Assembly: GCA_021234155.1 (NCBI GenBank)
Contig: JAJEKV010000113.1
Span: forward strand, 928,001 to 992,000
Length of the DNA stretch: 64,000 nucleotides
Source: Isoetes taiwanensis
Lineage: Eukaryota; Streptophyta; Lycopodiopsida; Isoetales; Isoetaceae
Reading direction: 5' to 3'
Position numbers and translations under genes: made by a program. Of this stretch, positions 21,702 through 31,125 are shown piece by piece; position 1 is the stretch's first letter; the number at the start of each line of letters is the position of its first letter. The notes under the pieces are model-generated. The model had not been told where the DNA came from. It searched no databases and saw nothing but the letters and a program-made list of their open reading frames with translations.

Positions 21702-23160
21702 TCATTGGATAATCTGTTTTCTAACAACCTCTGTTTCCATGTCAAAACTTCGCTCTAGGTTCACATCTTCATCATTACTCAATCTAGCTCTTTTATTGAC
21801 AGGCCTTCCATTTCTAACTTGGACGAAGCTACTTGTTGAAGGTGCATCAGAAAAAATATCGATGGGATACTGATTGGATGTGGATGAGAACCCTCTCACC
21901 TCAAATCCGTTACTCATCAGCACTTGCAATTCTTCATCCTTTATGTTGACTCCTATAGCCACTAGCCAACTACCAGGTCTATTAGGAGCACTGGCAATAC
22001 TATAATCATGATACCATGTTTGCTACACATTCGTTGAATAAAACCACATCATTTGTTCTTGCTCTCCATTTTGATGTCTTCTGATGGTGACTTCTTGCTT
22101 CAGAATTAGTGATTGTGGATGTCTTTCTCAAAATGGTTCGATTATTACCACCAGATCTAGGATTATGTTCTGGCATTCCACTCCTAGACACTTGTTTGTT
22201 AATTACATTAACTCTTTGCATAGGGCTTATTCCAGAGCCAACAATTCTTTTTAATCTTCCCAACAGATTTGAAACGTCAGGCCATGTTCCGAAGTATCTA
22301 CCCTCCAACCATGCTTTTTATTTAGAATTTTGCAAAGTGCTTTTGTCGTATCAAATAAGAATGCATCATATAAATTCAAACAGCTGCTAGCCATCTTTCG
22401 TACTTGAATTCAGACATGTTGGTCCGAGGGACATGTGTGGCACTAGTTATGTCCATTCCTGTAAGCATATAATTTCCCCATCTTCTGATGCCACCAAGAC
22501 AACCACAAACCTAATGACTTGATGTCCACCTCGTCGGCTTTTCCAAACCACCAATCAATAATTTCATGATAAATATCTTCTGAATTTCAATAGTTTCATT
22601 TCTCCATTTCCTACATAGGTCCAAATGCCGGAACCGATAGGCCCATAAATGTATTTATTTGTATGACATTGCAAGCACTGCTCAAAACAAAATTGACATG
22701 AGCGCCCTCCACCTAAAATCTCTTGACCATTGTTGAACACATCTCGTACTGCTGTCCACTTAGCCTGCGCTTCATCGGCCATGAATTTCCTATATTCAGC
22801 TACTGGAAAACCTTTGATCTCCATCACCTTATTTAGTTTTGCCCAAAATATCTCTATGCAATGTAATCTTCAGTTTTCATGTCACACAAGGCAATAGTTT
22901 GCAGAGATCTTATCCTATAATAGAAATGATATTGTTACTTGAATTGCGAAAAAAACAAAATAAAACAAGGCAACTTACTTTGGATGATAGACAGGATACC
23001 CTAAGGTTTTCCAAGTGGGAATACATTTTACATGATCGAAGTGAAACCCACCTGGACGCATCCTATTCACTAAATCTACTCTTGAGCTAGGTCCAACAGT
23101 GGATATCTTGAATATGTAACATCTTTCATTCTCGTCATCATGTAATTGGTAGGGAAACAC
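21702..23160 (-). pseudogene. Decayed multi-exon gene, family not recognised
   Basis: Minus-strand segments in order: 23160-22980 (YIFKISTVGPSSRVDLVNRM, FHFDHVKCIPTWKTLGYPV) ending at a good donor AAA|GTAAGT; 22827-22564 (MMEIKGFPVAEYRKFMADEA, then CQFCFEQCLQC, a CxxC-x4-CxxC-like cluster, and GSGIWTYVGNGEMKLL); a shifted frame near 22565-22450 (HEIIDWWFGKADEVDI); 22308-22006 (YFGTWPDVSNLLGRLKRIVG); and 21962-21702. Stops and shifts separate them. The Cys cluster may bind zinc. No function can be named. Confidence 0.35.
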
Positions 23161-23229
23161 TAAACCATGGAAGTACTGGTACTGCTATGTTGTCTCAAAA
23201 ATAAAATGCTATCATGATCTTGAAAAATG

Positions 23230-23395
23230 CATTTCATTATAGCTTTAAGGTTGTATATTCATAATTGTCCTTAAAGTTCTATATCTTTGAAGTTGTATAT
23301 CTTGAGAGTTTATGTCCTTAAAGTTGTTTAATGTCCTTGAAGTTGTATATCCTTAATGTCCTTAAATACTTAAAGTTGTATATCTTGACACCAAA
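23230..23395. repeat. Short imperfect repeat, GTTGTATAT/CCTTAAAG
   Basis: About six alternations of AAGTTGTATATC and TGTCCTTAAAGTT. It is a low-complexity AT repeat with no coding meaning. Confidence 0.6.
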
Positions 23396-23784
23396 AAATA
23401 AAGGGTTCGATTTACACATCTACGATTTGCCAAATTGCCACATCCTATTTGCCCAACTTTATATATGTTTATCTTTATCTCACGGTTTTCATGGCTAAAA
23501 ATATCTTTATCTTTGTATCTTATTCTACGATTTGCTTTTTATGTTTTTACCGTTTGCCTTATTCCACAGTTTCGGCCAACTCTTTAGGTCAATTTTTTTC
23601 CACATTTATGTTCGGCCAACTCTATTCCACATTTACTCAACTCTTTTTCGGTGCCCTACATTTTTGGTTGCCGGTCTATGGTTTAAAAGAATCCGACAAC
23701 ATTGGTTTTGGAGCTCCGGCTTGCTGTGATGAAGATGAGAGGTCTTCAAATAGTGTAAGTATTTGCATTTGAGTTTAATAGGGG

Positions 23785-24150
23785 ATGGCACCGTTGCCTT
23801 AGTTCTTGAAAATGTGCTGAATTCCTAGGACGGCACCGTTGTCTCATTCTAAATACAGATGTTGCAAAGAACGACACCGTTGCTTAAATTTTGTCTCATC
23901 CTAGAATACATTAAATGTGCTTCATTGAAAGTGGACGGCACCGTTCCCTTAGTTTTTCTCTGATTCTAAATGCATAAAATGTGCTGATTTCAAAGGGGAC
24001 GACACTATTGCTTTATTTTCTCCTGAATTGGAAGACATAAAATATTTTTTACTGCAAGGGGACGGCACTGTTGCCTTGATTTTTCTCAGAAGTTAAATGC
24101 ATGAAATTTCATTCATCCCAAGGGGACGGCACCGTTGCCTTATTTTTACT
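23785..24150. repeat. Minisatellite with GGCACCGTTGCC core, 7 units
   Basis: Units of about 41-65 bp each carry GGGGACGGCACCGTTGCCTT and then an ATGCATAAAATGTGCT-like stretch. Cores start near 23788, 23832, 23873, 23937, 24001, 24062 and 24126. The core GGCACCGTTGCC is a quasi-palindrome. The later units are spaced about 61-65 bases. Confidence 0.8.
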
Positions 24151-24654
24151 TAGCTTTTAATGTCAAAATATTTTTCCCTTTCACAAGGGCACAACATGGT
24201 TGGCTTGGTTCTACCCTTGTAAATCTACCTCTTATTCCTTTTCAAGCTTAAAATTGATGGTTGGGACCCATACTTGGGAAGAAGTGAATAAGGAATTTAA
24301 AGAGTCATTGGTAAATAACAAGGATTGGTCAGATTTGTGTGGAAGAATGTTTCTTTGCTGGGTTGGCAACCATCGAACTAAGGCATGGATGTTTGAAATC
24401 ATTGGGACATACAAACATATCAAATCAAATCAATACAAACATTTCAATGGGGTGAAATAATCACATATGTTATTGAAGAACTGGCTGATTAGTTAGTGAG
24501 CTAAAAGTTCTACATTTTATTTAAATTTAATATATTTATTGGAAACTAATCATGTGTGTTTGTCTTATATTGCAGTTTCTTCTCCCTCTATGCTGAACAA
24601 CATGCCACTATTTTGTCCTTGATGTCTAGTATTGAGCACGAAGCAAAGAAACGA

Positions 24655-25241
24655 AAACCATTATCAATACTCTGTTTCTGCTACAACTTCCTCTGTTTAT
24701 TTTCCATAGCCATACCAATATTCTATCTTTGTTACCAATATGGTAGCCAAAACCGCTCTATTTTCTCTAGATTTTTACCTTCAATTTAACAAGGAATAAT
24801 AAAAGGGTAAGCTTTGGATCTAAAACTGAAGGAAAATCTCTGTCTGCAGCTCCCCTTTTGGAATGAGACACAATTATCTTAAAAACAAGCATTTATCCTT
24901 TCCAAAAGATTCGTTACATTTAGTTAGCCCCTTATTTTTATGTCAACTTCTAACTCACTTGTGTCTGTGTTGCCAACACGGTGCCATTGAAGATGAAGGC
25001 CACACTTTGCAGCATCGTCCGGCATTCAATCACATTTGCACCAGCTCTGATGACCAGCAGCTGCATGCACTGTTGGATACAATGTCAGTGGCCTCGTTAA
25101 GATCTTATCTCTAGGACATCATGGATGCCTGCACTCAGTTAAGATCTTATCTCTAGGACATCATGGATGCCTGCACTCAGTTATGTCATCGGACGATGCA
25201 ATGAGACACATCACAATGTACTTTACCATTGTTATATATCA
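24655..25241 (+). mobile_element. LINE 3' coding remnant in the left duplication copy
   Basis: From about 24957 the sequence reads LCLCCQHGAIEDEGHTLQ, NHICTSSDDQQLHALLDT and MSVASLRSYL, the family C-terminus. It contains an exact 41 bp tandem duplication at 25098-25179 (TTAAGATCTTATCTCTAGGA..). The 3' UTR breaks off at 25241, where a Helitron end is inserted. The segment 24655-24956 is shared with the right copy but is not LINE sequence. Confidence 0.8.
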
Positions 25242-25275
25242 CTAGAAACGTGTGCCCGACGATGTCGGGCATTAA
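25242..25275 (-). mobile_element. Helitron 3' terminus (minus strand)
   Basis: Read on the minus strand: hairpin GCCCGACATCGTCGGGC, spacer ACACGTTT, CTAG, followed by T in flanking DNA. This is the standard Helitron 3' end (short hairpin, about 8-11 bases, CTRR, insertion between A and T). The duplicated locus at about 28420-28440 retains the empty site (ATATATCATTGTACAG), giving A|T exactly at CTAG. The element extends rightward; its 5' end was not located. Confidence 0.85.
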
Positions 25276-25741
25276 TCATGGACATGTGCAATGTGTTTAG
25301 AGTAATAGATTCTTAGTATCCAAGGAAATATTATCAATAGAATCGTTTATATCATTGGTTGCATGTGTAGAATGAAGGTGCTAATTGCATCAAGGCATGT
25401 GGATGTTCATGTTCAAATGGGTGTAGTTGTAGATGATGTTGCATATAAGGTTCCTTATAGAGATGTTTAGACATGTCTCTTTGAGCCTGGGTTGTATGCT
25501 TTGACCCATTGGCCAGATTTCATCTCCATGGCCTGCAAATGCTTGATTCAAGGTGCTTAAGTCTGAGATGGAGGGCCAGCCCACGATTCCGGCTCCAATT
25601 GGTGTGTTTTGCAAACATCCATTGTGTTACAAAAACCAAAAACTTTGAGCAGATCGAACTAACGGACTGCAAATTTGCGAATTTGATCTTGATCTTTGTC
25701 ATTGAGTGCTAGAGACACAATTTCAGCAACTTATTCTTGGG

Positions 25742-25973
25742 TCACCCTAAGATTGCGGCCAAGGAGGTCTGGGATTAGCCAAGTTTGGTTGTCGCATTTT
25801 GTGGCGGGGGGTTTCCCCCAGAAGAAAATGCGACATCATGCTTGTACGGACTTCAAATGAGACATGTCTAAAAAGATACCGTGGAAAAGCCCTGGTGTCT
25901 TATCTGATGATGTGGCCCAATCTTAGTTCTATAATTATAAGACAGCAGGGTTGTGGAAAAAGGTCCTAAATAG
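25742..25973. mobile_element. Solo end of a Harbinger-like element
   Basis: The sequence TTTGTGGCGGG..TTTCCCC..GAGACATGTCT..GTGTCTTAT..GATGTGGCCCAAT..AATTATAAGACAGC..TGGAAAAAGGTCC matches the reverse complement of 37509-37720. It ends TGGAAAAAGGTCC then TAA, as expected for that terminus. The opposite end was not found. Confidence 0.6.
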
Positions 25974-26071
25974 AACACTTGGATATATTTTGTAAAACAA
26001 ACAATTAAGGTAAATAGCCGTCTCATATGTACATCAAATAGCGTGGACGTGGGAATGGGTAGATCAAATGC

Positions 26072-26100
26072 TTAGATACTTGTGTCTGACAATGTCGGGC
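26072..26100 (-). mobile_element. Degenerate Helitron-like 3' end
   Basis: Minus-strand reading GCCCGACATTGTCAGAC, ACAAGTAT, CTAA resembles the terminus at 25242, including the upstream GTCGATGACTAAT. The hairpin has mismatches and the next flanking base is G, not T. It is probably an old relative. Confidence 0.4.
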
Positions 26101-27055
26101 ATTAGTCATCGACATGAGGAATGGATAGATGTAATGGAATTTGTAGGTAGAATAAAAAGTTGTAAATGTAAACGTATCAATAAGTGTAATGGGGGGCCAA
26201 GTGTGAAGGGTATTAGCCATAGTGGATGGAGTGGGTAGGAATAATAAAACGCATAGTGTGAAATAGATGTCGTAATTTACGTTTTGTTGGGATTTTGTGA
26301 AATAGACAGATGTCGTAATTTACATTTTATTGGGATTTTGGATATTTCGTATGTGTGGAAAGATGGAAGAAATGTGGGTATGTTCTTGTGTCTGAACTCG
26401 TAATAATCTTGTATGGTGAATTCAAGAGGATAGTAATGAATCCATGTGGATGCATGTGAGTCCTTTTTTGTTAGTTAAATGTGTTACAAAATGGTATTGA
26501 AGACAAAAGAACCAAAATCATTTTAAATGGTAGTATAACCTTAGGGGATGGAAAAGCTTTGAAGAAGAGGAATGGAGATAGCCTGCGCTATAGGAGACAG
26601 TGCAAGGTTGGTGTATCAGTAAGGCAGTGCAAGGTTGGTGTATTGAGTAAAGTGGGACTTATAGATCCCAAAAGAAACCGTATCATTTCTTGTATGCCTG
26701 TGCATAGCTTAAGGTCCTGTCAGGCAGACTTTGCCGACGTGCAGAAGCATGACAATATATCTATGAACTTATTCTCCAAATACAAATATAATGCAAGCCA
26801 ACCGACCACATTGGGAAGGGGAAATGGCTTGGACAGGCAGAGCTGGCAAAAGTACTCCATAGCATGATTTTGAATAGGACGATACTATTATTTTTACCTG
26901 CTACACCAAGCTAAATTACTTGAGAGACTAACAAAAAAAGTGAGCATTTTATTTAGTGACAACACATCAGACAAATGTAACCCAGGCAATAGAACAAAGA
27001 AAGTTGATTGGCTTTCAATGACAATTTACAGATTTAGATTTACAGATTTAGATTA
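26101..27055. other. Spacer with short tandem duplications
   Basis: AGATGTCGTAATTTACRTTTT is doubled at about 26265 and 26307, CAGTGCAAGGTTGGTGTAT at 26598 and 26625, and TACAGATTTAGAT at about 27028 and 27041. No gene was identified. Confidence 0.5.
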
Positions 27056-27059
27056 GTTT

Positions 27060-27790
27060 TTTCGGGGTTTGGTAACATATGTTTGGCCAAGTTGAAATTT
27101 AACAATATATCATGAAATTAGCTTTTTTTCATAATCCTTCAAAAGAAGCTGGTTAGAATTCGAGCAAATAAGTGTAAAACTTGTGAGAAATCTCCCTTCC
27201 ATCTCAAGAAGTTCCCTTCCCTCCTCAAAAAGTTCTCAAACCAACCACAATATAATACTTGAGTCGCCAATTTGAAATGTTTATTAAGAAAGGCGTGCCA
27301 TATGGCAGGCGAATCCATTGCAGAATGGTAGTTGAGTCTACCATTCTACATCTCTGATTTCCAGCCATTTACCATTATCAATACTCTGTTTCTGCTACAA
27401 CTCCCTCTGTTTCTTTTCCATAGCCATACCAATATTCTATCTTTGTTACCAATATGGTAGCCAAAACCACTCTATTTTCTCTAGATTTTTACCTTCAATT
27501 TAACAAGGAATAATAAAAGGGTAAGCTTTGGATCTAAAACTGAAGGAAAATCTCTGTCTGCAACTCCCCTTTTGGAAACAAGCATTTATCCTTTCCAAAA
27601 CATTCGTTACATTTAGTTAGCCCCTTATTTTTATGTCAATTTCTAACTCACGTGTCTGTGTTGCCAACAGGGTGCCATTGAAGATGAAGGCCACACTTTG
27701 CAGCATTGTCTGGCATTCAATCACATTTGCACCAGCTCTGATGACCAGCAGCTGAATGCACTGTTGGATACAATGTCAGTGGCCTCGTTA
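27060..27790 (+). repeat. Segmental duplication, right copy
   Basis: Matches 21345-21618 and then 24655-25105 without the 3 kb that separates them on the left. It includes the LINE C-terminal reading GAIEDEGHTLQHCLAFNHI up to SLRS. It is broken at 27796 by a second LINE and resumes at about 28337. Confidence 0.85.
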
Positions 27791-27795
27791 AGATC

Positions 27796-28336
27796 CCACT
27801 TTGGCACCAGGGCCCCAAGCTTATTTGCTTGCTTCATTGTCCAGGAACAAGCTTGTAGCTATTGCATCAATTCGCACGGGGTCCCACAGGCTACGGATTG
27901 AGACAGGTAGATGGGAGCGGCCGCAATTGCCGCGAGAAGCGAGACTATGTGCCTGTTGCCAGTTACAGGTTATTGAAGATGAAAGCCATACTCTTCTGAG
28001 TTGCCCTGCTTTTGAGATAGTCCGGAATCATTTTTCGACCTTAGCATTCCATTCCATGCTTCCACAACTTCTCAGCGCACCATCTGTGCATGACTTGGCA
28101 TTATACATACTTGAGGTTCTAGATAAACGTCTACAATTACTGAGCCCTCAGTAGTCATTATCTAAGCTTGTCTAGTATCATCATTACTGCAAAGGTTTTT
28201 CCCTTGAAAACCTTTCGAGGCAGGGGTTTTTTAATCCTAGTAGTAATGATTGTACTAGCCCATTGTATGGGTCCCATGACCTATTGGTCTTCGTGGACGT
28301 TAAAAAAACTATTCTATTCTATTCTATTCTATTCTA
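27796..28336 (+). mobile_element. LINE fragment nested in another LINE 3' end
   Basis: A 541 bp 5'-truncated insert. Its coding part reads NKLVAIASIRTGSHRLRIET, VIEDESHTLLSCPAFEIVRN and YILEVLDKRLQLLSPQ. The hairpin arms are CTAGTATCATCATTACT (28172-28188) and AGTAATGATTGTACTAG (28242-28258), 16 of 17 positions paired, with CCT-TTCG-AGG inside. GGGTCCCATGACCTATTGG, GTGGACGTTAAA and a CTATT repeat (28309-28336) follow. The empty site at 25100-25120 shows no obvious target-site duplication. Confidence 0.88.
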
Positions 28337-28605
28337 TCTCCAGGACATCATGGATGCCTGCACTCAGTTATGTCCTCAGACGATGCAATGAGACACATCA
28401 CAATGTACTTTACCATTGTTATATATCATTGTACAGTCTCTCAGCATACCTATTACTGCCAAGGTTTTTCCCTCGAAAATCCTCTGAGGCAAGGGTTTTA
28501 ATCCTAGCAGTAATATGCTTGTTGTGTTCCTTGTTTGGGTCCCATAGGCCAATTGGTCTCTGCGGAGGATAAAAATCAATTCAATTCAATTCAATTTAAA
28601 TGTAA
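28337..28605 (+). mobile_element. Outer LINE 3' end, continued
   Basis: Resumes as CTCCAGGACATCATGGATGC, completing the C-terminus interrupted at 27796 (LRSYLQDIMDACTQLC). The hairpin (TATTACTGC with GCAGTAATA, inner CCTCTGAGG), GGGTCCCATAGGCCAATTGG, GCGGAGGATAAA and a CAATT tail (28567-28600) follow. Confidence 0.85.
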
Positions 28606-28609
28606 AGCA

Positions 28610-29340
28610 CTATTTAATTAAAGTGGGTCTCATTCCATTCCCACTTTTTTTCGGAACCCTGTTATTTTACACAAAAAGGAGCACCCCGACCCGAAAACTG
28701 TCCATAATTCGAATTTTTGTCTGTTAGTGTGCATCCAAGCTTTCTTCCAGTTTTCTCGGATAGCGAGTCGAGAACAAGAACAATGCAACAAATATAGGAA
28801 TTTCATTACAGATTGAAACCAAAGTTCTAGTTGAAAAAGATTCTTAGTTGAACATTTTGGCTCTATTTTCTTAGGTGGGTAGACAAGAGATCACAAATTT
28901 CAACAAAAATTAAGCAAATTGTTTACTTAATCACCAAAAAATACTAGTTTTAAGATACCTTATATTTTATAAATGGGCTCATTACAATATATATTACAGT
29001 GGGTGAAGAGACCATAGTGGTCGTATGAGCACAATGATTACATCCTCTTCACACATGAACCACCTAGTGCAAACGGCACGTGGAGCTCTCTCCAAGTCAC
29101 GGAGCAACTTACAGACGATAGAAATTTGTATGAGGAGTTCCTTCATGGGCCACATGCTTGTATGTCCAACTGATGTCACCACCCTCTTCTCGGCACCTTT
29201 CTTCAATGAACTGGTCTTTTCATTGCTCCCAAGCATGTACTATCTGGTCGAGATAAGGACTGCAAAAGACAAAATCAAGTTAGTCAAGTGATGCTACAGG
29301 CAAAAAAAATAAAATAAAACACAGTTCTTAGGGCCATTTT
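28610..29340. other. Spacer with one unassigned minus-strand frame
   Basis: At 29236-28994 the minus strand reads MWPMKELLIQISIVCKLLRD, and in another frame YLDQIVHAWEQ. This might be a decayed coding remnant but cannot be identified. Confidence 0.25.
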
Positions 29341-29354
29341 TGGAAAATGTCGGG

Positions 29355-29815
29355 TTCGAGGAGCCTTTTCTCGACTCGCGAGTCGAGAAAGCCAGATCAA
29401 AATTAAAAAGGCAACTCAGAGTGATGCAATCTTTGGGGGCCTTTCGACTCGCGAAGTCGAGAAAGGCAACTTCGAGGAAAAAAACAGTCGGAAGGCCTTT
29501 CTCGACTCGCGAGTCGAGAAAGGCAGCTCAAAACGATAAACGCAGGTTTTAGGGGTCAGGAGGCCTTTCGACGACGCATGAAGTCGAGAAAGGCAGCTCA
29601 AAGCTTAAAAACGCAGGGGTTTTAGGGGTCGAAGCCCTTTTTTCGACGAAGCGAGTCGAGTCGAGAAAGGCAGCTCAAAGCGAAAAACGCAGGTTTTAGG
29701 GGTCCGAAGGCCTTTCTCGACTCGCGAGTCGAGAAAGGCAGCTCAAAGCGAAAAACGCAGGTTTTAGGGCCTTTCTCGACTCACGAGTCGAGAAAGGCAG
29801 CTCAGAGTAAAAAAA
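29355..29815. repeat. Minisatellite with a 30 bp perfect palindrome in its unit
   Basis: Seven units, 55-75 bp each. The best-kept units contain GCCTTTCTCGACTCG followed at once by its reverse complement, then CAGCTCAAAGCGAAAAACG and CAGGTTTTAGGGG. Centres lie near 29379, 29454, 29508, 29578, 29651, 29724 and 29785; several units have small indels that break the symmetry. A lone relative (TCTCGACT-CACT-AGTCGAGA) is at about 36913-36932. Confidence 0.85.
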
Positions 29816-29829
29816 GGCAATTTCAAGGG

Positions 29830-30180
29830 CCAGAGATTATTTTTGCGGAGCATCATTTTATCTATCTATCCATCTAATTTTCCACCATAGTTTATTATTC
29901 TATCACACCATAGTTTATTGTTTTTCTCACAGCATATTAGTATTTAGCACACATTAGTATTTAACAATTGTTTTTATACTAGCACACATTAGCATTTTTA
30001 TACTAGCACACCTTAATTAGCACACATTAGATCTTTATACTACCACAATTTCATAATACACGCATTAGCATACTAGCACACGGTCCATACAAAGCAATAT
30101 ATAGTTATATAGTATAGTATAGCATACTAGCACATGGTCCATGCAAAGCAATATATAGTATAGCCATGCATCATTTCCTT
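29830..30180. repeat. AT-rich repeat of TAGCACACATTAG phrases
   Basis: TACTAGCACACATTAGYATTT and similar recur about eight times between 29936 and 30140. A 40-base phrase (TAGCACAYGGTCCATRCAAAG..ATATATAGT) is doubled at about 30074 and 30127. Confidence 0.6.
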
Positions 30181-30374
30181 TGAAATAAAGTGAACTAATT
30201 TTTTTTTTTTACATAATTTTTTTAGTACATTAATGACATCTTATATTATAATGTTATACCGTAAGTGTGTAGTGCATCGAGCCCTAATTTGAATGGCCGA
30301 GATCATCTGGATGCATCCGAAGGCCTAGATTTATTGCACGACTTACCAACACTGTGATTGGTCATGCTTCGATC

Positions 30375-31125
30375 TCTTTATGGGAAAGGGTAAATGAAAA
30401 GGGGGAAAAGGAAAAGGGAAGTGGAAAGAGAGAATGTGAAGGGCAAAAAGGCATGGGGAAAAGGGAAAAGGGTAAAAGGAAAAGGGAAAAGGGTGGGGAT
30501 AAGAGAAGAGAAAAAGACATGGAAAACGAAAAAGGGAAAGGGAACCTGGGAAAAGGGCACGAGGGAAGGAGGAAGAGATAAAGTGGAAAAGGTAAATGGA
30601 AAGGGCATGAAAAAAAAAAAAAAGAGGAAAAGGTTGAAAAAAGGAGAAAATGAAAGAGAAAAAAAGCATGGAAAAGGGGAGGAGAAAAAAAGCATGGGAA
30701 AAGGAAGGAGCATGGGAAAAGGGGGAAAAAGAGAAGCGTTGAGGAAAGAGGAAAAAGGAAGGGACAAATGGCATAGGAAAAGGGAAAAAAAAGAGAGGGA
30801 AAGAGAAGGGAAAAAATGCATCAAGAAAAGGGGAAGAGTGAAAGGTTGGAAAAATGAGGAAAAGGGAAGGGACAAGGGGGAACAAGAAAAGGATGGGAAG
30901 AGGGGAAAAGAAAAAGGGCATAGAAAAAGGGAAAGTGAGAAGAAAAAAAAAAGGAAAGGGAAAAGGGGGAAAGGGAACCTAGGTAAAGGTCACAAGGAAA
31001 AAGAAAGAGGGAAACGAGAAAAGGGAAGGGGGGAAGGGCATGAGAGAAAAGGGAAGAGGAAAATGGTGAAGAAAGGGAAAAAAAGAAAAAAAGGGAAAAG
31101 TAAAGGGGCAAGAAACAAGGTTGCA
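30375..31125. repeat. Polypurine tract 1, about 750 bp
   Basis: The plus strand is almost only A and G (GGGAAAAGG, GGAAAAAG units), with sparse T and C mostly inside GGCATGGGAAAA or GGTG phrases. Lys/Glu/Gly/Arg-rich and Phe/Ser/Pro-rich frames on the two strands arise from composition and are not treated as genes. Such mirror-rich purine runs can form triplex (H-DNA) structures. Confidence 0.9.

Noticed and set aside
29330-29830. Tourist MITE starting TTAGGGCCATTTTTGG
   Set aside because: No matching inverted end was found downstream.
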